NCBI GenBank assembly: GCA_003157575.1
Contig: PMKA01000076.1
Location: 1 to 10,845, forward strand
Length of the DNA stretch: 10,845 nucleotides
Source: Opitutia bacterium
GTDB taxonomy: Bacteria > Verrucomicrobiota > Verrucomicrobiia > Opitutales > Opitutaceae
Reading direction: 5' to 3'
Shown here: positions 1 to 7,264 of the stretch, piece after piece
Numbering within the stretch: the stretch's first letter is position 1
Layout: every line of letters begins with the position of its first letter
Position numbers and translations under genes: made by a program
Notes under the pieces: generated by a model
The model's input: the letters and a program-made list of their open reading frames with translations, nothing else
Databases searched by the model: none
Told to the model about the DNA's origin: nothing

Positions 1-174
1 CAGCGCGTCGCGCTGGCCCGCGCCTACTTCAACGACATCGCCACCTACTTCAACACGCGGCTGGAGATCGTTCCGGACCGCTGGGTTGCCCCGCTCGGGG
101 GCATGCGGCCCCAGGCGCTGCTCGCAGCAACGGACTTCGAGCGCGCGGCCGTGCACGTGAACCTCGCGGAGTGA
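1..174 (+). CDS. LemA family protein, C-terminal fragment
   Basis: The window opens inside a reading frame that runs without a stop from base 1 to TGA at 172-174, giving 57 visible residues. The fragment contains a YFNDIATYFNTRLEIVPD stretch, then a Gly-Gly-Met segment, a TDFERAAV segment and a final VNLAE. This matches the end of LemA-family proteins as I remember them: a long helix with a (Y/F)N...YN motif, a proline after a hydrophobic pair, a short glycine-rich turn, then an acidic/aromatic patch followed by R..V.V.L. LemA proteins are small membrane-anchored helical-bundle proteins of unclear biochemical role; the N-terminal anchor would lie outside the window. The gene converges on the minus-strand peptidase gene, with 69 bases between the two stops. 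The family call rests only on this short tail, so it is moderate; an unrelated helical protein is possible. Confidence 0.6.
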   Translation, partial: QRVALARAYFNDIATYFNTRLEIVPDRWVAPLGGMRPQALLAATDFERAAVHVNLAE

Positions 175-236
175 GGCCGGCCGGATGACGTACATCGCCA
201 ATTCCGGCAAGGCGGCTGAGCCCGCCCACACCCGAT

Positions 237-255
237 AGGGCGTCTACGACGCCTT
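237..255. terminator. Candidate bidirectional terminator hairpin at convergent gene ends
   Basis: GGCGTC (239-244) and GACGCC (248-253) form a perfect 6-bp stem around a 3-base TAC loop. An A-T and a G-T pair (237-238 with 254-255) extend it to 8 bp. It lies 63 bases after the LemA stop and overlaps the TAG stop (246-244) of the opposing peptidase gene. The position between two convergent genes fits a shared terminator. Neither strand has a real T-run after the stem, so it may only block 3' exonucleases or be chance in GC-rich DNA. Confidence 0.3.
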
Positions 256-1797
256 CCCCGCTGGCGCCGCGGCCACGGGAGCGGCCGGCGGATTTTTCAG
301 GGCCAGACGCTTTTTGAGCTGTTTGGCCAGGGAACGCAGTTGCGGTGAGGTCTCCGGCGCCGCAATCAGGAACTCAGCAATCTGCCGGGCTCCGGCATCG
401 TCGCCTACGCGCCAGTGGATCACAGCGATGGCGAACAGCGTGCGCGTCTTGTCTCTCATCTTCGGCGCGGCCTCCTGTGCTCGATTGGCCGCGTCCACCC
501 GGGGCTGCTCCGCAAACGCCTCCACCATGGCCAGCTTCTCATAGGCTTCGAGCCATCGCGGACTCAATGTTATCGCCCGATCCAGCCACCCTCGCAGGGT
601 GCCCGCAAGCTCCTCGGGCATCCGGTAGTCAAGAGACAGGCCCATGCTCAGCCGATTGAGCCGGTCGGCGGCAAGACGCACGTAGACAAAAGGGTTGTCC
701 GAGCCCAATTCCGCCGCCCGCTGCCAATGGCCGAGCGCCACTTCCGTGTCGTCGCTCTTCCATGCCACGGCGGCCAGCACCTCGTGCGGCAGAGGAGACT
801 CCGGATGACTTTGCGCCAGTTGCAGCAACTGGTAGGCGGCATCCCCGGAATCCCGCACCCGCCATCGAAGATTGATCAACGCGACATCCCGCTCGAAATC
901 TCCCGCCGGCCGGAATTTGATCTGCGAGGCAAGATCGCCCAGGACAAGCCGACCCCGTTTGTAGCGGTAGCTGCCGCCATTGAGGTATCTCCCCAGTTCC
1001 CGCTCCATCTCGTCATAATCCATTCCAAACGCTTCCCGAAAGCTCCGGTGGATCGGTGCATTCGGCGAAGCGATGAGCTCGTTGAACCGGGAGAGCCTGG
1101 AAAGATAATCTGCGCTTTCGCTTTCCTTTCCACACACCATGAAATGCACAAACGCCCATGACTCGGCATAATAGATTCCCTGCCGGGTTCCTTCGTTGTA
1201 ATCGGAGGATTGCCGGGTCACCGCAAACAACTCGCCGAGAGGCATCAGATGAGAATTGCGCAGCAGATTGGTATGCTCCGGCTTCTCCCGGCACATCTCG
1301 TACGAGTCGCCGACGATTTTGAAGGTCGAAAAAAGCTCAGCCAGTCCTTCATTCAACCACAGCGGCATCGTGTCGCCCGTCGATCCAATCAGCAAATGCA
1401 CATATTCGTGGAAGATGATCTCATCGGTCTGCTCGGAATCGTTGTCGGCCGTCATCGTGATCATTGTCTCGTCGAAGCCTCCGGTGCAGTAGCCGGCCAC
1501 ATTCGCAGCCCTGCCATCGAACAATGGCTTGTACGGCTTGAACTGCCTGTCGGTCGCGAAAAGAACGATCGTCGTCTTCGGGTCATAAAACCGCGGGAGC
1601 GGATAGATCGCCAGAACCGTCGCGCGAAACTGTTCGAGCTTGTTCAGCAGATCCCGCGAATCACTTTCAGAGGCGCTGCTGAACATCTCGAAATGCGGCG
1701 ACCTCGCAGCGATCCATTTGTCCCGGGCCGGCGCGACGGTGATTGACAGCAGGCCGGCGCCAAAAAGTGCGAGCCATCTGCTTGACGGGGATTTCAC
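244..1797 (-). CDS. Secreted gluzincin (peptidase MA-like) metalloprotease with TPR-like C-terminal half
   Basis: This 517-residue protein is probably an exported zinc peptidase. Residues 1-24 look like a Sec signal peptide: Lys-2 and Arg-7, a hydrophobic stretch from 8 to 21, and an A-P-A end before Arg-25. A typical gluzincin site follows: HEYVH at 130-134 supplies two zinc-binding histidines and the catalytic Glu-131, and the WLNEGLAE motif (147-154) supplies the likely third ligand, Glu-150. An aromatic YYAESWAFVHFM helix at 209-220 is also common in peptidase-MA/DUF1570-type proteins. From about residue 300 to 490 the chain is helical and Ala/Leu-rich, with TPR-like pieces such as the HWQRAAELGSDNPFVYVRLA region, suggesting a protein-binding module. 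The start is a GTG (1797-1795); an in-frame stop lies four codons upstream and no other start fits, yet no Shine-Dalgarno is visible. It follows the carbonic anhydrase gene on the same strand after 243 bases. The substrate is unknown. Confidence 0.85.
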   Translation of the reverse strand: MKSPSSRWLALFGAGLLSITVAPARDKWIAARSPHFEMFSSASESDSRDLLNKLEQFRATVLAIYPLPRFYDPKTTIVLFATDRQFKPYKPLFDGRAANVAGYCTGGFDETMITMTADNDSEQTDEIIFHEYVHLLIGSTGDTMPLWLNEGLAELFSTFKIVGDSYEMCREKPEHTNLLRNSHLMPLGELFAVTRQSSDYNEGTRQGIYYAESWAFVHFMVCGKESESADYLSRLSRFNELIASPNAPIHRSFREAFGMDYDEMERELGRYLNGGSYRYKRGRLVLGDLASQIKFRPAGDFERDVALINLRWRVRDSGDAAYQLLQLAQSHPESPLPHEVLAAVAWKSDDTEVALGHWQRAAELGSDNPFVYVRLAADRLNRLSMGLSLDYRMPEELAGTLRGWLDRAITLSPRWLEAYEKLAMVEAFAEQPRVDAANRAQEAAPKMRDKTRTLFAIAVIHWRVGDDAGARQIAEFLIAAPETSPQLRSLAKQLKKRLALKNPPAAPVAAAPAGKAS

Positions 1798-2040
1798 GAC
1801 GGTCGATCAAATTGCGTGGCGAATATTTCTGCAATCCAGATCGCGTCGATGAACGGGCATGCCGTCGGGTCCGGTTCCTACGGAACAGATGGCGCCTGAG
1901 CTCGGCGATCCGGGATTCGATTCTCGCAAGCGCCGGCGCGTCCGATCCGGCTGCGATTCACTCAGATTCAGTTTCGGAAAATGGCTTCGGCCGTGGCGGA
2001 CGGACTCATCGCCCTGAATGGCGAACCCCGGCGCGGGCCC
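1798..2040. other. Noncoding spacer between peptidase and carbonic anhydrase genes
   Basis: These 243 bases separate two minus-strand genes. I see no credible gene in either direction. A small hairpin, GTTCC (1874-1878) and GGAAC (1882-1886) around TAC, lies in the middle but has no T-run. The half nearest the peptidase start is AT-richer than its surroundings and holds the candidate promoter listed separately. A TTCGATT heptamer at 1916-1922 resembles a tRNA T-loop but lacks a pairing stem. Confidence 0.5.
1806..1834 (-). promoter_or_regulatory. Weak candidate promoter for the secreted gluzincin gene
   Basis: Read on the minus strand, TTGCAG (1834-1829) is followed after 17 bases by TTTGAT (1811-1806). 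These match the sigma-70 -35 and -10 consensus at 3/6 and 4/6 positions. The -10 ends only 8 bases before the GTG start at 1797, so a transcript starting about 7 bases downstream would have almost no leader. That would be consistent with the missing Shine-Dalgarno. The match is weak and could be chance. Confidence 0.2.
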
Positions 2041-2583
2041 TTACACGGGCGGCTTCGATTTCTCGTGCGCCGCGTGGGCCAGTGAAACCTCGAGATATTT
2101 CTCCGCCCAGTGACGCAGCCCCGCCTGCTCCTTTTCGGTGAGCTGGCGGGTCACCCGGGCGGGCGATCCAAGCACCAGCGAGCCAGGCGGCACCACGGTC
2201 CTCGGAGTCACCACCGCTCCGGCGCCCACGATGCTCCGCGCCCCGATGACGGCGCCGTCGAGGATCGTCGACCCCATGCCGATGAGGCATTCATCCTCGA
2301 TCGTGCACGCGTGGACAATCGCGCCATGGCCGATCGTGCACCATGCGCCGATCACGGCGTCGAGATCGTCCGCCAGATGCACAATGGCGTTGTCCTGGAT
2401 GTTGGAACCCTCGCCGACGACGATCCGTGCGATGTCTCCGCGCAACACCGCGCCGTAGAAGACGCTCGATTTCGGGCCGAGCGTCACGTCCCCGACCACG
2501 GTCGCGTTGGCAGCCACCCAGTTGGCGCGGGCGGCGTCGGGCGTCTTCTGTAGATGAAGTCTGAGTCGTTCCTGAGTCGTCAT
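2041..2583 (-). CDS. Gamma-carbonic anhydrase-like hexapeptide-repeat protein
   Basis: The 180-residue product is a left-handed beta-helix protein of the gamma-carbonic anhydrase/YrdA/PaaY group. Hexapeptide turns run from about residue 25 to 150 (for example VVGDVTLGP, TIGHGAIV, VIGARSIVGAGAVV), followed by a C-terminal helix. Three candidate zinc-binding histidines are present at 69, 86 and 91, the last two in the family's H-x4-H spacing. Arg-48/Asp-50 and Gln-63/Asp-64 match the positions of Arg59, Asp61, Gln75 and Asp76 of the archaeal enzyme Cam, and His-69 falls five after the Asp as there. The protein is therefore equipped for CO2 hydration in the cytoplasm, although many bacterial homologues show weak or no activity. 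I chose the ATG at 2583 because AGGAA sits five bases upstream. An in-frame TTG at 2652 would add 23 residues of non-homologous look. It lies 72 bases after waaA on the same strand, so co-transcription is likely. Confidence 0.88.
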   Translation of the reverse strand: MTTQERLRLHLQKTPDAARANWVAANATVVGDVTLGPKSSVFYGAVLRGDIARIVVGEGSNIQDNAIVHLADDLDAVIGAWCTIGHGAIVHACTIEDECLIGMGSTILDGAVIGARSIVGAGAVVTPRTVVPPGSLVLGSPARVTRQLTEKEQAGLRHWAEKYLEVSLAHAAHEKSKPPV

Positions 2584-2588
2584 GCTAT

Positions 2589-2593
2589 TTCCT
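2589..2593 (-). promoter_or_regulatory. Shine-Dalgarno deciding the carbonic anhydrase-like gene start
   Basis: On the minus strand AGGAA (2593-2589) precedes the ATG at 2583-2581 with a 5-base spacer. It is the clearest ribosome-binding site on the minus strand here, and favours the 180-residue product over the TTG-initiated 203-residue version. Confidence 0.65.
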
Positions 2594-2655
2594 GTCGATT
2601 TCGTCGCGGCGCGGAGCGATTTTGCCGGAGGGCCGTTCATCGTCGCAACCAATGT

Positions 2656-3981
2656 TCAATTTTCCGGCGCGGACGGGGCCGCCTCCCTTGATCGCGTTTC
2701 AAGAGCCGCCAGAAATTCGTAAATCACCGCCAGGGTGCGTTCGACCGCGCCGCGGTTGTGCGCATGCCACGCCAGCGCCGCCTCGCCCATCCGGACCCGC
2801 CGGACATCGTCGCCGAACAGCTCGACGCATGCCGCAGCCAGTTCGCTTTCATTGAGCACCTCGCGCGCCGCGCCGCTTTCGCGCAACGTCCGGGCGATCT
2901 CCCGGAAATTGCTCATGTGCGGACCGAAAAGAAGCGGTTTGCCGAGCGCCGCCGCCTCCACCGGCGACTGCCCGCCGTCGTGCGGAGGCAGGCTCTTGCC
3001 GCAGAACACGACATCGGCCAGCTGTGTCAGCATGCGGAGTTCGCCCGTCGTGTCGGCGACCGCCACGTCCACCTCGTGCGGCGCCTGGCCGTGGGAACGC
3101 AGGTGAAACCGAAGCCCCGTCTTTCCAAGGGCGGCGGCGACCGAATGACGCCGCTCCGCATGTCGGGGCACCAGCAAAAGGGACGCCGCCAGGCCCCGGC
3201 TGCGCACGACCTTCAACGCCTCCACCAACGCCAGTTCCTCGCCTTCCCAGGTGGACGATCCGAGCAGCACCAGACCTTCCCGCAAACCCAGCGCCCGCCG
3301 CAATTCGCTTCGTTGCCGCTCCTCAAGCAAAGGGATCGTCAGATCGAGCTTGATGTTGCCCAACGTCCGAAGCCGCTCCGGTGGATAACCCAGTTTGCGA
3401 AAGCGCTCCTCGTCCCGGTCGGAGATGGGGAGGCTGCAGGCAACGTCGCCGAGCAGCGGCTGCACCAGCCAGCGAACCCGCGACATGCGCCGGAAGCTGC
3501 GATCCGACAGACGGGCGTTGATGCTGAGCACCGCCACGCCATGACGGCGCGCCTGCCGTATGTGTTCCGGCCAGCGTTCGCCTTCCGTGAGAATTGCCAG
3601 ATCCGGCCTGATCTTCCTCCACGCGCGACGGCTGAACAACCACCAGTCCAACGGAAAGTACCCGAATCCGACAACCATGGAAACGTACCGGTCGCGGATG
3701 ATCTCGCAGGCAGTGCTCGTCGTCGTGCTCAGATAGACCTCGACCGAATCGTCCTTCTTGAAGGCCTCCAGCAGCGGGCCGACCGCAAGCACTTCGCCCA
3801 CGCTCACCGCATGCAACCAGATGCGCCGAACGCCGGCCCTCTTGGGCGGCAGCGGCGGCGTCGCGCCGAAACGCTGGCCGAAATTGCGCCCGTATCCTCC
3901 GCGCTTCCACATGCGCCGAAGGTAATACGGCAGCGCCATCAACAGCGCGGGGATGAAAAGAAATCGATAAAGCCAGATCAC
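2656..3981 (-). CDS. waaA: 3-deoxy-D-manno-octulosonic acid (Kdo) transferase, GT30
   Basis: The 441-residue product should transfer Kdo from CMP-Kdo to lipid A precursor at the inner face of the cytoplasmic membrane. Residues 1-22 form a hydrophobic N-terminal anchor. The first Rossmann-like domain carries WLHAVSVGE (55-63), whose Glu-63 is the conserved acid taken as the catalytic base, and a TEGERWPEH segment (132-140) corresponding to TELWPN in E. coli. The second domain has GSSTWEGEE (241-249), VPRHAERR (271-278), DTTGEL (310-315), CGKSLPPHDGGQSPVE (327-342) and LFGPHMSNF (351-359), the usual CMP-Kdo-binding landmarks. Length is close to the E. coli protein (425). The start is a GTG (3981-3979) with no strong Shine-Dalgarno; no other in-frame start lies between it and the upstream stop. 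It heads a minus-strand unit with the carbonic anhydrase-like gene. The W-P-E-H and GGQ variants differ from E. coli but leave the conserved acids in place. Confidence 0.93.
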   Translation of the reverse strand: MIWLYRFLFIPALLMALPYYLRRMWKRGGYGRNFGQRFGATPPLPPKRAGVRRIWLHAVSVGEVLAVGPLLEAFKKDDSVEVYLSTTTSTACEIIRDRYVSMVVGFGYFPLDWWLFSRRAWRKIRPDLAILTEGERWPEHIRQARRHGVAVLSINARLSDRSFRRMSRVRWLVQPLLGDVACSLPISDRDEERFRKLGYPPERLRTLGNIKLDLTIPLLEERQRSELRRALGLREGLVLLGSSTWEGEELALVEALKVVRSRGLAASLLLVPRHAERRHSVAAALGKTGLRFHLRSHGQAPHEVDVAVADTTGELRMLTQLADVVFCGKSLPPHDGGQSPVEAAALGKPLLFGPHMSNFREIARTLRESGAAREVLNESELAAACVELFGDDVRRVRMGEAALAWHAHNRGAVERTLAVIYEFLAALETRSREAAPSAPEN

Positions 3982-4005
3982 AGCCGCGTCAAAGATCGGG
4001 GATCG

Positions 4006-4028
4006 AGAGTCGAGGACGCCCCGACTCT
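4006..4028. repeat. Inverted repeat in the waaA leader
   Basis: AGAGTCG (4006-4012) and CGACTCT (4022-4028) are perfect inverted 7-mers with a 9-base spacer. Inside, after one mismatch, two more G-C pairs are possible (4014-4015 with 4019-4020). The near arm lies 24 bases upstream of the waaA GTG. The flanking bases 3992-4019 read as a degenerate run of 7-mers (agatcgg, ggatcga, gagtcga, ggacgcc), which looks like a decayed short repeat. It could be an operator or mRNA hairpin, or simply low-complexity spacer. Confidence 0.35.
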
Positions 4029-4372
4029 GACTTTGCTCTCATTGATTTTCATCGGTCGGTTCAAAACCGCGATACGCTTGGCAACACTCTCAACGCCGGC
4101 AAGCACGACTTCCAGCGATTCCGCGCGACAAATTCCGAATCCGGTCCCTTGCGCCCTCCCAGACGGGAATCCTCGTCCTCGCCGCTCACCCGGCTTCGTC
4201 TTGCCTTCATGACGCCAAAATGGAGACGCGAGCCGACGGTGGCCATGAAAAACACACATGGAGCCCGGCAGGTGCGCGAACCTTCGAGGCGGCGGCTCTG
4301 CATACCGCCGGGTGACGCCTGCAGCATGCCCCGCACGTGCCCTTGCCTTGCACCGCATACTGCGCAACTTAC

Positions 4373-4376
4373 GGGA
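4373..4376 (+). promoter_or_regulatory. Weak Shine-Dalgarno deciding the start of the first M16 gene
   Basis: GGGA at 4373-4376 sits two bases before the ATG at 4379 and five bases before the adjacent ATG at 4382. The spacing favours 4382. The frame stays open back to a GTG at 4337, but that would put 15 polar residues ahead of an otherwise normal signal peptide. Confidence 0.4.
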
Positions 4377-4381
4377 CCATG

Positions 4382-7228
4382 ATGTCGTGTCTCCGCCGCC
4401 GCCCGTTGTGCCTGCCGGTTCTGCTGGCCCTTGTGCTATTTTTGCCGCGCCCGGTTCCTGCCGCGCCACCGGCATTTGGCCAGGAAACGAGCGACCTCAA
4501 GCCGGACCCGGCTGCTGTCTGGGGCCGGCTTCCGGACGGCCTTCGCTACGTTGTGCTGCCCAACAAAGAGCCCCGGAACCGCGCCAGTCTGCGGCTCGTG
4601 GTCGGCTCCGGCTCCCTCTACGAGACCGAGTCCCAGCGCGGGCTTGCCCATTTTCTCGAGCACATGGCCTTCAACGGGAGCACGCACTACGCACCCGGCA
4701 CGTTGGTTGAATACCTGCAGCGCCTCGGGATGGGCTTCGGGGCCGACACCAACGCGTCCACTAATTTCGACAGCACGGTCTATCTCCTCGAATTGCCGGA
4801 CACCCGGCCGGCAACGCTGGCCGAGGGACTCCAGATTCTGGGCGACTACGCCGGCGGCCTTCTGATCGACGCCCGACAGATCGACAAGGAGCGCGGCATC
4901 ATCCTCGCCGAAAAGCGCACCCGCGATTCCGTCGAATACCGCTCCTGGGTCGCGGAAAACGAGTTCCTGCTGCCCGACTCGTTGATTCCGAAACGCCTGC
5001 CCATCGGACTGACGGACGTCATCGAGAAGTCTTCGCGCGAGCCGTTCGTTGACTTCTACAACGCCTGGTATCGTCCCGAAAACATGGCGGTCATCGCTAT
5101 CGGCGACTTCGACCCGGCTGCCGTTGACGCCCAGATCAAGGCGGCCCTTGGGTCTCTCAAAGCTCGCGCCCCGGCGCGGCCCCAGCCCGACCTCGGGCGC
5201 GTTTCCGCCGCGCCCGGACTGCACGTCGGCTTCCACCCGGAGCCCGAGGCCGCAAGCGCCACGGTTTCAATTCAAACGCTGACGGCATATAGCGGCGAGC
5301 CCGACACCGCCGAAAAGCGCCTCCGGGAACTTCCGCGCGATCTCGGATTCCAGATGCTGACCCGCCGCCTCTCGATTCTCGCAAAGACGGAGAATGCGCC
5401 GTTCACGGAGGGCTACTGCAACGTCAGCGACGCCTACAACTTCTTCCGCAACGCCTCCGTGGAATTGACCTGCAAGCCGGAGAACTGGCGCGCCGCGCTC
5501 ACCGTCGCCGAGCAGGAACTGCGGCGGACGCTCGAATACGGTTTCCAGCCCGCCGAACTTGCGGAGGCGGTCGCGAACTATGCCAATTCCCTCGAACAAG
5601 GCGCCAGGAGCGCGCCCACGCGCCGTTCGGAGGAGCTCGCCAATGAACTCGTCTCGTGCCTTTTGCGCAACGAGGTATTCACCCATCCCGCCGCCGATCT
5701 CGCGCTGTTCAAACCGGCTCTCGACAAGGTCACAGCCGCCGACTGCCTGCGCGCATTCCGTGCTGCATGGGCCGCAGACGGGCGCCAGGTCTTCCTGACC
5801 GGCAATGTCGACCTGTCGAAGGAGTCCGCCTCACCCGAGCGGGTCATCGCATCGGTCTATGAGACCAGCCGCGCGGTTCCGCTCAAGCCGCCGGGAACCC
5901 TCGCCGGCGAGGCATTCGCCTACACCGATTTCGGACCGGCCGGAGCGATCGTGCGCCGTCAGCACGTCGATGACCTCGACATCGATCTGGTCGAATTCGC
6001 CAACGGAGTCCGTCTCAACCTGAAGAAGACCGGCTTCGAGGCGAACACAGTCCGGGTCAACGTCCGCGTCGGCACCGGCCGCCTCACGGAGCCCGCCGCC
6101 AGGCCGGGCCTCGCCCTGCTGTCCGATCTCTCGTTCATCACGGGCGGCCTCGGCAAACACAGCATCGACGATCTGCAACGCCTGTTCGCAGGCAGGACCG
6201 TCGGGCTCAATTTCAGCGTCCGCGACGACGCCTTCAACTTCAGCGGCGCCACCAATCGCGAGGATCTGTCCGCACAACTCCAGCTTTTCGCCGCATTTCT
6301 GGTCGATCCCGGCTACCGGCCCGAGGCCCAACGGCAGGCGGCAAAGACCATCGACGAGATGTACAATCAGTTCGCACACACGCCTGCCGGCCCGATGCGC
6401 ACAGAGGTTCCCCGTTTGCTCGCCAGCAATGACCCGCGCTTCGGCCTGCCCTCTCGCGAAATTGCGTCGGCCCGGACGATCGGTGAAGTGAAGGACTGGC
6501 TCACGCCCCAGCTGTCCGGCGGCGCCGTCGAGGTTGCGATTGCAGGCGACATCGACACCGACGCAGCGATCGCCGCGGTGGCGCGGACCTTCGGCGCCCT
6601 GCCCAAACGGGCGCCAAAGCCAGGACTTGCCGACGCGCGCAGGATCCTCTTCCCCGCGCCGTTCACAAAGAGCTACTCCGTGCCGACCGGAATACCCAAG
6701 GGCCTCGTCACGATTTACTGGCCCACCACGGATTCGCGCGACGTCCGGGTCGCCCGCCGGCTCACCCTCCTGGCCGAAGTCCTTTCCGACCGGCTTCGTG
6801 TGAAAGTGCGTGAGGAAATGGGCGATGCCTACAGCCCCGAGGCCTACAGCGCCCCGAGCGACACGTACACCCGCTACGGATTTCTCCTTGCCCAGGTCAG
6901 CATCGATCCTGCCCAGGCGCCGAAGATCGTCGAAACAGTCCTGGCGCTCGCAGCCGATCTGCAGAGGAACGGCGCAACGCCTGACGAGCTCGCCCGCGCC
7001 AAACAACCGGTCCTCACCTCGTTGAAGGAGTCCGCGCGCACGAATCCCTACTGGATCAGCGCCGTGGTCGGCTCCTGTCAGGAGTTTCCCGAGCGCCTCG
7101 ACTGGTGCCGCACGCGCAGCAGCGATTTCGAGGCGATCACAAAGCCTGAAATCGACGAGCTCGCCGCGCGATACCTGGACCCCGCCCGCTCCATCCGAAT
7201 AACGGTTCTGCCGGCGACGCCAAACTAG
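4382..7228 (+). CDS. Exported M16 zinc metallopeptidase (pitrilysin/PqqL-like), copy 1
   Basis: From the ATG at 4382 the product has 948 residues, the usual size of single-chain two-half M16 peptidases. Residues 1-27 look like a Sec signal peptide: RRR at 5-7, a Leu/Val core to 20, and V-P-A before Ala-28. The N-terminal half has the inverted zinc motif HFLEH (90-94), with Glu-93 catalytic. Further on comes ERGIILAE, where Glu-177 is the likely third ligand and Glu-170 the second conserved acid, seven apart as in pitrilysin. The second half begins near FAYTDFGPAG (512-521) and lacks a zinc site, as is normal. It ends with the R-E-E-M-G-D-A-Y motif (Arg-810, Tyr-817), the substrate-binding pair of M16 C-terminal lobes. 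Such enzymes form a clamshell and degrade peptides or small unfolded proteins, here probably in the periplasm. It is followed by a paralogue of equal length. Substrates are unknown. Confidence 0.92.
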   Translation: MSCLRRRPLCLPVLLALVLFLPRPVPAAPPAFGQETSDLKPDPAAVWGRLPDGLRYVVLPNKEPRNRASLRLVVGSGSLYETESQRGLAHFLEHMAFNGSTHYAPGTLVEYLQRLGMGFGADTNASTNFDSTVYLLELPDTRPATLAEGLQILGDYAGGLLIDARQIDKERGIILAEKRTRDSVEYRSWVAENEFLLPDSLIPKRLPIGLTDVIEKSSREPFVDFYNAWYRPENMAVIAIGDFDPAAVDAQIKAALGSLKARAPARPQPDLGRVSAAPGLHVGFHPEPEAASATVSIQTLTAYSGEPDTAEKRLRELPRDLGFQMLTRRLSILAKTENAPFTEGYCNVSDAYNFFRNASVELTCKPENWRAALTVAEQELRRTLEYGFQPAELAEAVANYANSLEQGARSAPTRRSEELANELVSCLLRNEVFTHPAADLALFKPALDKVTAADCLRAFRAAWAADGRQVFLTGNVDLSKESASPERVIASVYETSRAVPLKPPGTLAGEAFAYTDFGPAGAIVRRQHVDDLDIDLVEFANGVRLNLKKTGFEANTVRVNVRVGTGRLTEPAARPGLALLSDLSFITGGLGKHSIDDLQRLFAGRTVGLNFSVRDDAFNFSGATNREDLSAQLQLFAAFLVDPGYRPEAQRQAAKTIDEMYNQFAHTPAGPMRTEVPRLLASNDPRFGLPSREIASARTIGEVKDWLTPQLSGGAVEVAIAGDIDTDAAIAAVARTFGALPKRAPKPGLADARRILFPAPFTKSYSVPTGIPKGLVTIYWPTTDSRDVRVARRLTLLAEVLSDRLRVKVREEMGDAYSPEAYSAPSDTYTRYGFLLAQVSIDPAQAPKIVETVLALAADLQRNGATPDELARAKQPVLTSLKESARTNPYWISAVVGSCQEFPERLDWCRTRSSDFEAITKPEIDELAARYLDPARSIRITVLPATPN

Positions 7229-7264
7229 CGGCGGTTTCGTCAGGAGTGCGGCCGCGGGGGGTGA

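Larger units (their letters stand above)
3982..4381. promoter_or_regulatory. Divergent intergenic control region between waaA and the first M16 peptidase gene
   Basis: About 400 bases separate the waaA start (minus) from the M16 start (plus), so both promoters should lie here. I could not find convincing -35/-10 pairs. Visible structure includes the hairpin at 4006-4028 near waaA, a 6-bp all-GC hairpin (4290-4295 with 4305-4310, 9-base loop) about 70 bases before the M16 start, and an 8-base palindrome GCACGTGC at 4333-4340. A minus-strand open frame crosses much of the region but has no codon or domain signature of a gene. Confidence 0.5.

Noticed and set aside
1916..1922. tRNA T-loop-like heptamer TTCGATT
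   Set aside because: The flanking bases do not pair into a five-base T-stem, the required closing G-C pair is A-C, and no acceptor or anticodon arms are present.
2584..2652. N-terminal extension of the carbonic anhydrase-like protein from TTG at 2652
   Set aside because: The added 23 residues do not look like the family, TTG is a rare start, and a good AGGAA site directly precedes the ATG at 2583.
2758..4212. A 484-codon plus-strand open frame antisense to waaA
   Set aside because: It is fully antisense to a clear waaA, rich in Arg, His and Gln, and has no recognisable motif. High third-position GC in the real gene explains the lack of stops.
4337..4381. Earlier GTG start for the first M16 gene
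   Set aside because: It would add 15 residues before a normal signal peptide, and there is no ribosome-binding site before it.
3978..4475. A 165-codon minus-strand open frame crossing the divergent region
   Set aside because: Its product is Arg/Gly/Pro-rich with no domain, it overlaps the start of the M16 gene antisense and its signal peptide region, and it ends inside the waaA start. It looks like a GC-driven open frame.
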